From Blastomyces gilchristii SLH14081 (taxonomy: Eukaryota > Ascomycota > Eurotiomycetes > Onygenales > Ajellomycetaceae), in the NCBI RefSeq assembly GCF_000003855.2, contig NW_003101682.1:1305148-1369147 (forward strand): a DNA stretch of 64,000 nt, written 5' to 3'. Positions 34,873 to 45,700 of the stretch are shown here, one piece after another; the stretch's first letter is position 1; each line of letters starts with the position of its first letter. The notes below the pieces were generated by a model that saw only the letters and a program-made list of their open reading frames with translations, was not told where the DNA came from and did no database searches. Both the position numbers and the translations under genes were made by a program.

Positions 34873-35922
34873 TCATGCCCCTCCCATGGGAAACCCGGGC
34901 ATGTCGCACGTCGCGGATCCTGAAGCTGAAGCCTGACTTGCATTTGCGTTAAGCTCAGTAGAGTAGGAGGACCATACCTGGTCTGTTCTCACACCGTCAC
35001 TTTCCGCTTCACTGCTCTCCTGCTGCTGCTTCTGCCGCTGCTGGTATTCCTGCTCATGAACCGTTGCTGGTGTGATGCCGTTGTTCGGGTCGAATTTGCG
35101 TAAATCAATCCCGCTAATCCACCACGACGCGGCGTAGATGATCTGAGTCACGCAGCGTAGTTCTTCCACGGTGCGCGGGGAGTAGATTAGGACGAAAGTG
35201 GGCGGGACGAACCGGAATCTCCACCACCAGCTTTCCCGAGCTAAGGGGTGGCGCTCACCCCAGCCTTTTTCGATGATGGTTTTGACGTCTGCTGGGTGGA
35301 GGGTGAGGTGCATGCTACCGTCGTACGCATGGGAATGGCAGATTTCGCCGTTGCATGTCAGGTGGCTTTGGCATCTAGGAAGGGAGAAGAGGCCCGTGTT
35401 GTGTTTTTCGAAGCGGGAGACCCCCAGGAATAAGCTGTCTGGGTGCCGGAGAGATAGCTCTTTAATTGTTGCGGTCAAGGCGGCATATATGGCCTTCGGG
35501 CCCCGGTCAGTCATCTGCCGCTGCGGAGCAATCCCAACAACTTCTGGGCGGCTGCCGATTCGCTTGGGTAGGTCATTGAGGATCCCGCTTTGTGGATGAA
35601 TGTATGATGGGATATGGGGAGGGTTCAGGGGATTACGCAAGGTAAAGATGCGCAAGACGCAGATGCGAAGATAGCCAGCAGGAGTGGATGGGGTCCCACC
35701 AGGCCCAAGCGCAAGGAAATCATGATATCCCTTCCGGACCTTTCGGGCAAATGTAGCCAGGCAGAGCGCCACGAGAGTGAATAGGGTAATGGTTGGAATA
35801 GAAGATGCAAGTGGTGGATCTTGCCAGGAGAGAGTGGTAGACTGTTGCTTTGCATGTATGTGAGTTGTTGAATGCGGTTGTGCAGTGTATATAAAGCAAA
35901 TCTCAGGGAGTAAACACACCAT
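34873..35922 (-). CDS. Luciferase-domain (non-catalytic fold) membrane protein
   Basis: Single exon, 349 aa. A hydrophobic segment (IPTITLFTLVALCLATFARKV, starting about residue 42) is a likely membrane anchor. It is followed by KGYHDFLALGPGGTPSTPAGYLRI, the conserved start of a fungal family annotated as 'luciferase domain' proteins. Further family landmarks are RPEVVGIAPQRQ, HNTGLFSLPRC, ICHSHAYDGSMHLTLHPADV and ARESWWWRFRFVPPTFVLIYSPR. The last 60 residues are Gln- and Ser-rich. The name comes from a fold relation, and light emission is not implied. The enzymatic role is unknown. Start at the first ATG; a later Met is not available before the membrane segment. Confidence 0.8.
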   Translation of the reverse strand: MVCLLPEICFIYTAQPHSTTHIHAKQQSTTLSWQDPPLASSIPTITLFTLVALCLATFARKVRKGYHDFLALGPGGTPSTPAGYLRICVLRIFTLRNPLNPPHIPSYIHPQSGILNDLPKRIGSRPEVVGIAPQRQMTDRGPKAIYAALTATIKELSLRHPDSLFLGVSRFEKHNTGLFSLPRCQSHLTCNGEICHSHAYDGSMHLTLHPADVKTIIEKGWGERHPLARESWWWRFRFVPPTFVLIYSPRTVEELRCVTQIIYAASWWISGIDLRKFDPNNGITPATVHEQEYQQRQKQQQESSEAESDGVRTDQVWSSYSTELNANASQASASGSATCDMPGFPMGGA

Positions 35923-37109
35923 TTTGTGACAAGTTTCAGCAACAAAGCAGAGATGAGAGAAAAATTGTCTTTTAAACTATTTATTACCCACAGTTCAATG
36001 GCACACTGCTAGGAAGACAGTCCGCAGCAGAAAATGAGCGGCTTGAATGTAATGAAAGGAGCTTGTGGTTTGAAAAAAGAAGTCTAGGGTGTGAGAGGTT
36101 AGGGAGAAAAGGAGAGAAAAACGAGTGTCTTCAAGAGGAGGAGGAGGAGGAAAGTCTTTAGGAGGGAAACAGGAGCAACACACGGAGCGGGACAAGGGTG
36201 AAGAGGTGTACCTAGGGTATTATTTATTCGACCTTGCTGCTGTGTTGTCTGTCGCAGTGTATAGCTTTGTGCTAATTCTCAAGTGACTGCAGCGGAGATT
36301 TCACCGTGCGTTCCTGGGACCGGAGCCGATGAATGTGGCAGCTGCCATGTAACCCGTCAACGAACTAGCGCAACAGCGGAAGCGACTCTCCAGGCAAACT
36401 GTTGGCCTTGGATGGATTCCCAGGTATTCACGATGCGTGCCAGTCAGAATTCACCCAGAGGAGGAACACATGCCACAGCTCTCAGGACGGGAATTATGTC
36501 TCTCATTCGAGCCACATCTATACATGCTGCACCGGGTATGTTACGAGGTAGAAATAAAATGAACTTGGGGCACTTTTGTTCAAAACTGATGATGTTCATA
36601 AGAATAGGAAGATGACCCGGCTTTTGAGCCGAGCGACGGTGAGCTGGTTGCTCATGGGACCTATCGTTGTTTGCGGCTGCTCATTCAGCTCGCAGGAGAA
36701 AATGGAGCTATCGTCAGACTTGCATCATTATGCCAGAGGGAGGGGAGCTCTGGGCCATGCTGGCCGCTGGATGCCAGTGGTTGGGATGGCAAGCCTGTGG
36801 GGGAAACAAACCTAGTGTTGAATTTTGGAAACCCTATTCCGTTCCTATTCGCCCGCTTCCCGCGCCAGGCATACTGTGTACATACGTCGATGATCGGTGA
36901 AGCCCTCTAACAGAAGAGGAAAGACAAAATACGCAGATTTCGAGGAAAGCTGCCGATCGTCGTGTGTGCACATACAGTATTCTATGTACAGCAGTGGTTC
37001 TACGGAGGGGAGAGGGGAGTGGGCCTGCATCGTCGCAAGTCCTCCAGCGATGAAGAGCGACGGCTCGGGTTCCCGAGCTTATCAAAAGGCTGCTTTCCTC
37101 TCTCGTCTG
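35923..37109. other. Intergenic region without a supported gene
   Basis: 1.2 kb. Frames at 36283-36615 and 36667-36910 (plus) are unrecognised and lack start or splice context. GAGGAGGAGGAGG at about 36138. No call. Confidence 0.4.
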
Positions 37110-37294
37110 TGTAATATTTAACTACTGTACAGAGGATCCTCTCAAAAGTTTTGATTAGCGCTAAGAAGTTAAGCTGTAACTACACAGTAATAATAATACT
37201 GTTACCATTCAAGGATCTTCATTCGAGAGCAGGAGACTTAGACTAGCTTTAGTTAAACAGTAGCTGGTTTATTCAGGTGCAACAGGCATTAACA
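37110..37294 (-). repeat. Probable 3' LTR of a minus-strand retroelement
   Basis: On the minus strand a run of nine G (37304-37296) plus one T precedes TGTTAATGCC at 37294, and the segment ends ATATTACA at 37110. This is the polypurine tract-LTR junction pattern, with TG...CA ends and weak terminal inversion (TGTTAAT / ATTACA), the same layout as the intact element at 2352-3776. No second LTR or target duplication was found, so it is a truncated or solo relic. Confidence 0.45.
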
Positions 37295-39416
37295 ACCCCC
37301 CCCCTTAAAACTCTAGTTAAGAGAGGAAATGTAAATACTTAACAGAGTTACAGCTTAAATTCTTAGTGGTAGTGGTGGCCTTGGCCTGCATCTCGGAGAG
37401 GACGGTCTAGGCCCGTATCTCGAAAATAACATTTTCTATCTCGTTATACACCTGCAACAATGTAGTATATATATCCATGGGTATAGATTCCACGCCACTG
37501 CGATAGTTACCTTTGATTGAATGTTCTGAACGCTAATGCTTAACAGAAATCTTGGCATCAGATGACATCATCGCAGAGGCAGTTTCTACTTCTCCAAGAT
37601 AATAGCTAATTCATATCTCTAGTAGAGAACAGCCCTTTCTCTCTTTTCTTGAGACTTAACCTATGACGAGGAATATCTCCAAGAATCTATTTTGCTCCAT
37701 GTTTACTCCTGGTCCTAGGAGCCTAATTTTCTTGTGCACTAAAAACGAAAAGGGGTATGGAAAAAATATCAGCTATTTTATATCTTGATAGCTGGTCATT
37801 CTACCAGTGGCTTGATTTGCACACTCTTGTCTCCATTTTTGGTTTATGACAAATGAAACATAATGTGTTATTATGTCATCCACACTGAAACAAAACAAGG
37901 GGGAATCCATTCAGAGTTGGCTGGAGAAGCCGGCAGATTCACTACCAGTGCATGATATTCCCCATACAAGGTCCCAGAGGCGCAGAAAAAAGCCATTTCC
38001 ACGAATCACAAAACGCGCCAGGCCATGCGTAGATCAGTGTAACAGAAGGGACGAGTTAAAAGGCTAATTTGAAGACATGGGGATGAGTGGAGCAGGTGGT
38101 ACCAGGCGCGGGGAAAGGAAAATTAAGTCATGTACAATTTGAAGGAGAGTATAAGGACTGACCATGGAGCGGATGGTAAACTTAGTTCTCACACTACGGA
38201 ATCCAAACACCCATCGTCCAATATTGCAGTCCGCCGCCAACGCCTTCACGTCAGTTTGGCAACTCCTGAAGTGCATTTCGTGCCGTTTGGAGTAGAGAAT
38301 GTTTATTTCCCGTGGCTGGCGGGGAATATATTGTCGCCTCTAGCGGAGGGGCCTGCCTGGGGCCGTTGACGGCGCGAATGACAACGAAAGGCGACGTAGG
38401 AGGTTACAGCGGAGTTGCTGAATCGTTCTTTTCCTTATGATAGGCACTTTCAGGCAATGGGACTGGCAGGTGGGGGGTGAGTTTGCAGATAAAAGGGGGT
38501 GAGGAGTAGAGCAGAGCGTGTTATAACAGGGGCATGTATGTACTATCCATAATAGGATGCGCAGCAGCAATTATTATAACAATGCTATGAAATCAGGGCC
38601 TGCATGTTTGATGCTGACAGGCCTGAAGACAATATCAGTGGTGGTATGCAGACCATTTTGTCATTCTCAAGGAGGGGAAACGTTCTCTAACTACTCCGTA
38701 TACTTATAAAGTAGGAGAGGTTGAATTGTTTGATGCACAGAATAATCATAAAACCAGATACAACACGCCATACCAGATATGGGATCTATTAACTCATAGC
38801 TGTTAGAAGTGCAGCCATACACATAGTGAACATGCAACACTGCAAGTTGAAACCGTTGCTCGATTGTTGCTATGGTGATTAAACTATGCACTATACTTTA
38901 TTTGGATCGACGGGTGGATCCATAACTTTAAATTACGTCTCGTGATTGGCTGATATTCCTGGATAAATTGCTTTTTCAGAGGGTCCATCCAGGGTACTTC
39001 GCGGCCCATACAGGACGCCATACAGTTCGAGGTTTCTTCAATTCTGGCGTCCGTACTCCGTACACAACCCCCTGCGACGCTGGATTCTCGAAGATGCTTG
39101 TGCAATTTTCACCTCTTTAAGGCTGTGTTTTCATATCAGATACCTCCGCTATATGCTCCCTGTTCTCGTCTTGATTTGTTATGAACCGAATGCTCTTATC
39201 GGATCATACTGGGGACGCTCTTTTCTAAAAAGAGGTTTTTTCGTTTCCCGCTCCCCCCTTCAAGGTCGCGTAAGTCTAATATTGTTGGCAAGCTCTCAGT
39301 AATCATCCCTACGCAAGCGCCTGAGACGAACCTCTGGACGCCGCGATTCCAGCACCTTGATTGATCTCTTACTTCTCTCTCGTCTTCCCTCAATTCCCTG
39401 TGCCTGGTTTGATGTC
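37295..39416. other. Gene-poor region, possible retroelement interior and DUF3405 promoter
   Basis: 2.1 kb. The part next to the LTR (37295-37700) may be element interior but has no readable domain. A short frame at 37873-38067 (MSSTLKQNKGESIQSWLEK...) has a gene-like composition but no recognisable family or continuation. TACTCCGTA occurs at 38692-38700 and 39054-39062. Confidence 0.4.
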
Positions 39417-41861
39417 ATGGTCCGCGCCGCAGAGCCAATGACACGCCGGGTGGCAGCCTCCCAGTTCCGCGACGACATTACCCAATGTCCCAAGCTGGAA
39501 ATAGACACAGAGAAACAGGACTATGCCTACTCATCACGAGATACATCCCTAGACCATGATGAAGACTCCCGCACCTATCTCAAGTCTCCTTATGACACAG
39601 CGATCTCCTCAAACCCCATACTAGGCAAGCCTACACAGCCGTCGAAACGGAAGCGGAGATACCAATTCTACAGAGTACCACATTCTATTATGCGATGGAT
39701 ATGTTTGGGAGTGTTCATGAGCTTGCTATTGTTCATCGCGTTTCTGTTTCGCTTCACTATTTCCGGCTCCTCGTTTAGAGCGGTTCCGCTAGAACTGTCC
39801 AGACCGAAACCCAGGCCACCACAGTGGGAGAGCTTTCCGTTCCTGAGCAGATATTATGGTGGGATAAGGACGCTTGTATCAAGGCAGGATAACATCCCTG
39901 AATACCCTGGCGATGGAACTGTGGAGAAAATTATGGATTCCCCATCATATGGAAAGGAAGGGAACGATAAGTCGGATAAGAGATCTGAGGCCAAGAAGAG
40001 CTTGGTCTTCAACCCTTATCCTGATTACAAATCTGAAAGCTACGTTAAGAAATATGGCGTTAAGAATGACTGCTTTTTGGATGCGGATACGAAGACGTCG
40101 ATCCCACCTGTTCGACATTTTCCGGGAATTCCCAAAGGCTTTCCCGATGCTGCGATGGGATCAAATAAGCTGCTAGGCATAAATGATGATGTTTGCTTTG
40201 AACGATTTGGTCGACTAGGTCCGTACGGCCTAGGCTATGGCATTGCCGCGGGAGGCACGGGTGGTGGCCTCGAAGGTGACAGATCTGGGATCGACGAAGT
40301 ATGGAAGGAAATCCCCGCAGTTGATTTCCGGACAGTCAAATGGAGCGAAGCACAAGAGCGCTGTATTGCTGCAAACAGTCACCGATTCCCCAAGCTTGGA
40401 CCCCCGAGAGTTGATCGTTTTGGGGCTATGAAAGTCGGCACCTTGCATGCAAGAGCCGAGACCGTAGGAAGCACCCCCCTAGGAGAAAATAAAGATAGCG
40501 CGTCTACTGTGGCTGCGGCGAACGACACATTAACTCTACCACGATCTGCTATGCTTATTCGAACATGGAGCGACTACCAATATAACGAGGAATCCATCAT
40601 GTATCTTCGTTCGCTCATCTCGGAATTATCCTTAATGTCTGGAGGAGAATATATTGTTCATTTCCTGATCCATGTGAAAGATGACAACCTGCAAATCTGG
40701 TCGGACGATGATACCTATGATCGCGTTCTGAAGAATGCCTTGCCGGCTGAATTCCGCGGAATGGGCACCTTGTGGTCGGAAAGACAAATGGGGTTATTAT
40801 ATGGCGGCCTTCAAGAGACTTTTGCACGGGACCTCCCCGTCCATGGTGTCTATAGAAGCACCTTCATGCCTGTCCAATGGTTTTCACACCAACACCCAGA
40901 ATATGACTTCATCTGGAACTGGGAAATGGATGCCCGGTACACGGGCCACTGGTATCACCTCTTCAGCCAAGTGAGTGAGTGGGCGAAACAGCAACCACGA
41001 AAGGGCCTCTGGGAGCGCAATGCACGATTCTACGTTCCATCAGTTCATGGATCCTGGGAAGATTTCCGCCAAATGATCCGCGTGCAAACCGAGATTGGAA
41101 CAGACAATCCCAATAATATGTGGGCGACTCCCCAGGACAAAAACCGCCCGAATGGGCAGCCAGAGGCCAAGGGAGACAAGCCCATCTGGGGCCCAGAACG
41201 ACCACACGAGCAGGATGTCATAGAGACGGACGGTGAAGGTATCCCCCCTACCACGTACGAGAAAGACAAATACCAGTGGGGTGTGGGGGAAGACGCCGAC
41301 CTGATCGTCTTCAACCCAATTTACGATCCCGAAGGCACAACCTGGCTCCTCCGCGACGATGTGACTGGATACAATAAATCAGAGGGCATGCCGCCGCGCC
41401 GAGCAGCTATTATCACCTCCGCACGCCTCTCACGAAAACTCCTCGCCACAATGCACCGCGAGACCAGCATAAAGCGCCACACGATGTTTTCAGAAATGTG
41501 GCCAGCGACTGCTGCGCTCCATCATGGCCTGAAGGCCGTCTTTGCACCCCACCCTGTGTACATTGACCGCCGCTGGCCTACCAAGTATCTGGAAGCAACG
41601 TTCAACGCGGGCCGCAATGGCGCGACGGGCGGGTCTAGGATATCTGTATTTGGCGACAGGGAGCATAATTTTAGAGGTACGACTTGGTTCTATTCTGCGG
41701 GCCATTCGCCAAATTTGTGGCGCCGTTGGTTCGGATACAGAGTCGATGGCAGGGGTGGGGAGGAGTATGAGCTTGCGACTGAGGGGAGGATGTGTTTGCC
41801 GCCTATGTTGTTACATCCGATTAAGGAGCTCGAGATGATTATTGAGAGCGTGGATCGTTGA
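39417..41861 (+). CDS. DUF3405 glycosyltransferase-like type II membrane protein
   Basis: Single exon, 814 aa from the ATG at 39417 (MVRAAEPM). A cytosolic, basic N-terminus (KRKRRYQFYR) precedes one membrane segment at about residues 70-95 (WICLGVFMSLLLFIAFLFRF), giving Golgi/ER type II topology. The lumenal part carries DUF3405 landmarks: LIRTWSDYQYNEESIMYLRS, MPVQWFSHQHPEYDFIWNWE, MDARYTGHWYHLF, ADLIVFNPIYDPEGTTW, MWPATAALHHGLKAVFAPHP. DUF3405 proteins are fungal and have a GT-A-like fold; the acidic WNWEMDAR segment could bind a nucleotide-sugar metal (inference). It is tail-to-tail with the NRPS at 42719, so it flanks the cluster; nothing else ties it to that pathway. Confidence 0.82.
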   Translation: MVRAAEPMTRRVAASQFRDDITQCPKLEIDTEKQDYAYSSRDTSLDHDEDSRTYLKSPYDTAISSNPILGKPTQPSKRKRRYQFYRVPHSIMRWICLGVFMSLLLFIAFLFRFTISGSSFRAVPLELSRPKPRPPQWESFPFLSRYYGGIRTLVSRQDNIPEYPGDGTVEKIMDSPSYGKEGNDKSDKRSEAKKSLVFNPYPDYKSESYVKKYGVKNDCFLDADTKTSIPPVRHFPGIPKGFPDAAMGSNKLLGINDDVCFERFGRLGPYGLGYGIAAGGTGGGLEGDRSGIDEVWKEIPAVDFRTVKWSEAQERCIAANSHRFPKLGPPRVDRFGAMKVGTLHARAETVGSTPLGENKDSASTVAAANDTLTLPRSAMLIRTWSDYQYNEESIMYLRSLISELSLMSGGEYIVHFLIHVKDDNLQIWSDDDTYDRVLKNALPAEFRGMGTLWSERQMGLLYGGLQETFARDLPVHGVYRSTFMPVQWFSHQHPEYDFIWNWEMDARYTGHWYHLFSQVSEWAKQQPRKGLWERNARFYVPSVHGSWEDFRQMIRVQTEIGTDNPNNMWATPQDKNRPNGQPEAKGDKPIWGPERPHEQDVIETDGEGIPPTTYEKDKYQWGVGEDADLIVFNPIYDPEGTTWLLRDDVTGYNKSEGMPPRRAAIITSARLSRKLLATMHRETSIKRHTMFSEMWPATAALHHGLKAVFAPHPVYIDRRWPTKYLEATFNAGRNGATGGSRISVFGDREHNFRGTTWFYSAGHSPNLWRRWFGYRVDGRGGEEYELATEGRMCLPPMLLHPIKELEMIIESVDR

Positions 41862-42718
41862 TAGTATCTACTCGATTTTTTATTTGTTTTCTTTTCTTTT
41901 CTTTTCTCTTTTCTATATTTGTGCATGGTACGGTGTGTTGTATGGCTTTCATTTTCATTTGCTTTTCTTTGTTTCTTTTCCTTTTTCTGAGTCCTCCCTT
42001 TATATTTGTGATATATGCACTTTTTACCATCGTCAATTCCCCCACTCCATGCCTTTGACATTTATCTCCGTCTAACCCCTTCACTTTGGTCTATTTCCTC
42101 CCGAATATTCTTGTGCTTTCTTATCTCCTCCTGAGCAGCATTGTTTCCCGTTATTCTCCTATGGAATTGATATGTTTTCACTCAGATACACATGATGGAA
42201 CTAATCAAACCGCGACTGATGCCCCTCCACATGCATGAGATACGACCCTGCCTTCTGTTTTTTTCTCTTTGCCCCAGATAGACGATAATGATAGATGATG
42301 GATGCAAAGATTGTATGTTCATGTATGATATTTAATGGCGGATCGGATGAAGCCTTGTTCTCCTGTTCATATCTGTTCCTTGATATGGTGGTGGGTTTTT
42401 AACCCCAGTCCCCTATCTCGCAGAGACTCGCCTGCTTGTATATATATATATCGGGCTTCTTATGTTACATTTTGCGGCTACCAGCTTCCCTCAGCAAAAA
42501 TTCTTTGGATATCAAGTGAAACATTTGAATTGACCAATTCTCAATCATCCTTTATTGACATGACATCAGCTATAGAAAGGAGTCCTGGAAAATGATATAT
42601 ATGTAAATAAATAAATATGTAAATAAATAAGAAAAACCACATTTTAAGTATCGTCTTTCAATCTAATGGTTAAGATCTAATTGTAATGAAAAGGTCCGGG
42701 ATGAGCCCGCCGTATATC
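41862..42718. other. Convergent 3' flanks of DUF3405 gene and NRPS
   Basis: 857 bp. T-rich just after the DUF3405 stop (about 41876-41915), with an AAATAAATAAATATGTAAAT-type AT repeat at 42603-42630. No gene is seen. Confidence 0.5.
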
Positions 42719-45700
42719 CTATTCTACCTCCACGAATCTCTGTCTATCCAGTATCAGTTCCTTTTTCTCCAAAAGTCTAGAGGGCCCGCCTCCAAAATCC
42801 TTATTCAATTTGTTATACAAATTCCCGACAGTAGTGGTCTCCGTACACCCTAAAATGAAATTAAAGATAGAAACGAACGTATCCGCAGCCTTCTCTGTTG
42901 CACTCTCATCCATAAATCTCGGGTCGTACTGGAATTTCGTTTTGTAACCCGTGGGCGATTTAAACACCTCGCACATGAGGGAATAGTTGAAGAACATTCT
43001 ATTCTGGCTCACACCCATGACGATCCAGCGCATATGGGCGTCGAGAGTTTTAGGTGGGGGGTCGAAGGGCTGGAAGCAGAATATGGTCTTTGCACCGCAT
43101 TTGCTCCGATCAACACCGAGCGCTTTGTAGATATCTGCAAGCCCGACCATCCCGTTTTCGGTAGTCTCCCAGAAAAGCATCTGGGTATCATGCAGGAGAG
43201 TTCGGAGAGTTTTGCCCTGTTGGAAACGAGTGCGGAATGGGAGGAAATTGGCGCAGTTGCCATTGATTAATTGCGGGTTGTCGAGATTGACGTTACGCCC
43301 GGTTAGTAGGTTGTCATATGTGACGTCGAAGCTGCTGCTTAGGAATGAAAGAAGTATTCCCCAGGCTGTTTGGAAGACGATAGGTACAGTTATTCCGGAG
43401 CTGTGGGCGAAGTCATTGACCTCTATTCCGAAGGCTCTGAAAAGCATTCCTCCAACTTTAGGCTTGAGTGATTGACTGGAGTAGTCAAATCTATTCCCGT
43501 CAAGTAAATCCACCCAGAATTTGAGCATTTTTTCCGTGTCGCTGGTTGAGCAGTATCTGATGAGCTCCGTAAACTCGGTTGGTTTTGGAACTTCCTCATT
43601 TTTCACCATTGCGATGAACTGATCGTCAAATATTCGAAGTAATGTGCCGTCGTACATTGCATGGTCCATTTTGATGTACAAGTCTAGGGTGCCATCCATC
43701 GTTGACCTTAAGATTCGGTACTGAATGAAAGGTTTTCCTACTTTGAAACGGCCATCCCACAGGGTATTAATCATGCGCTCTCTGTCTTCAGGGGTGTCGT
43801 AACATATAGTTTCCAAATCTAGAATGGCCTCCTTTAGAATAACTTGTACCCATTTCGGAAGCTCCTCCTTTTTCACACTTTTGACGAACATGGCACGTAG
43901 AATCGCGTTCTTCTCCGTTAGTTTCCGCACCAGATCCAGCCACCGCTCAACATCGAAGTCAGATGGGACGCGTCTTACTGTTTGAAGTTGCCAGAATTGG
44001 TCATCGGTATGGCCTTGTGTTAGAAACTCAACCTGGCCAGGGACGCAGGGGTAAATGGCTTCAATATCATTCTGGTCAACACCAGACTGATGCAGCGTGT
44101 CATATATGTCATCTTCAATTTCGTACGCATGAGGGAAAGCAGGGAGGCTACAATTTGTCGCTGGTAAAGGCCGCATAACTCGAGCTTGCTCTTTGATAGA
44201 AGGAAATGACAACACATCGGCAACAGCTAGCTCATATCCAAGCTTGCGACACTCACTTACGAGATTAATAGCAGTGATCGAGTCGCCACCAAGAGAGTAG
44301 AAGCTGGACGTAGTCCCGAAAGAATCAAGATCACACTTGAATATGGAAGCCCAGGCATTTCGCAACAATCGTTCCTCGGCAGATTCGGGAGCTGATAAAT
44401 CCGACGCTCCCTTAACAGCGGCAAATTGCACGTCTTGGTAACTTGCTACCAATGAATCTTCCATTGATTCGACGAGTTTTAATATCTCTTTTCGATTGGT
44501 TTTGCCCGAAGGGAGAAGAGGAAGATATGTAACAGGAAGCCAAACGGCTGGGATCATATAGCGTGCAAGAGTACCCATCTTTGTTTGCAACTCCTGGAAG
44601 GGGTATGCTTCTGAAGGGGGCAATAGGGGTGTGGTGTATCTTCCGATATCGCCGGGAGCTTCTGAGAGGAGTTGACAAACAGCGGCAAGTTGAGTCTTCC
44701 CGTGTATTTTCGCCGCGAGAACCACGCAAGTTTTCAACATGCCGGTCCTAAGGATTGCATTCTCGATTTCTCCGAGTTCGATACGGTAGCCGTTGACTTT
44801 GACTTGGTTGTCCCTTCGGCCAAACAGCTCGATTTGGCCGCTAGGGAGCTGACGAGCAACATCTCCAGTACGATAGATTCGAGATCCATCATTTCCAACA
44901 GAAAATGCCGTATTATCCACATCGGACCCGTCTAGATAGCCGCGCGCTACCTGAGGCCCACCTAGACAGAACTCACCTACCTCTCCCAAGGCCACTGGAG
45001 TCTCTGAATCAAACTCCAAGATGGACACGATCGTGGTAGACAGTGCCGTGCCAATATTATTGATTTTGCTATTTGGTTCGATAAGCGCAGTTGTCGCCGT
45101 GATGGTTCCCTCTGTCGGGCCATAGCTATTATAGACCGGAATTCGGGCTGCCCAGTCGTTCAGAATCTCTGGCACAAGAGGCTCTCCACCCACAATGAGA
45201 GCCTTCAAGCTCGGTACATCCGAAGGGATGAGGAGTTTCTTAACGATCGTTGGAGTTAAACTAATGTGAGTAACATCAAAATTATTGATGAAACCAGCAA
45301 GATTTGAAAATACTCGAGCTTGACTGACTAGGCAAAGGGTGCCTCCGGCGCTAAGTACTGTGAAAAGGTCAGAGTAGGATCCATCGAAGATATAGTTGAG
45401 GGCCCATAGCGATCTCCACGAGTCGTCCGTTTTAGTTGCCTCCATTATACCCTTGGTAGCGTGAAAAACATTATCGTGAGTGACGAGCACTCCTTTCGGG
45501 TCACCAGTACTTCCAGATGTGAAGATAACATAAGCAAGATTCTCAGGACATAAGGTAGTGACAACGAAATTTTCACAACTGAATTGAGAAAGATCTAGTT
45601 GGTCCAACAGCAAGTATTCATAGCCAAAGTTCTCCAATGAGTAAGAACTGGCAAGATCCGTGACAATCAATTTTGCTTTAACTTTCTTCAAGATAAACTG

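Noticed and set aside
36283..36910. Overlapping frames of 77-110 codons
   Set aside because: Several frames on both strands are open together, none match a family, and composition is intergenic.
37873..38067. 64-codon frame MSSTLKQNKGESIQSWLEK...
   Set aside because: Gene-like composition and a plausible start, but no family, partner exon or continuation could be supported.
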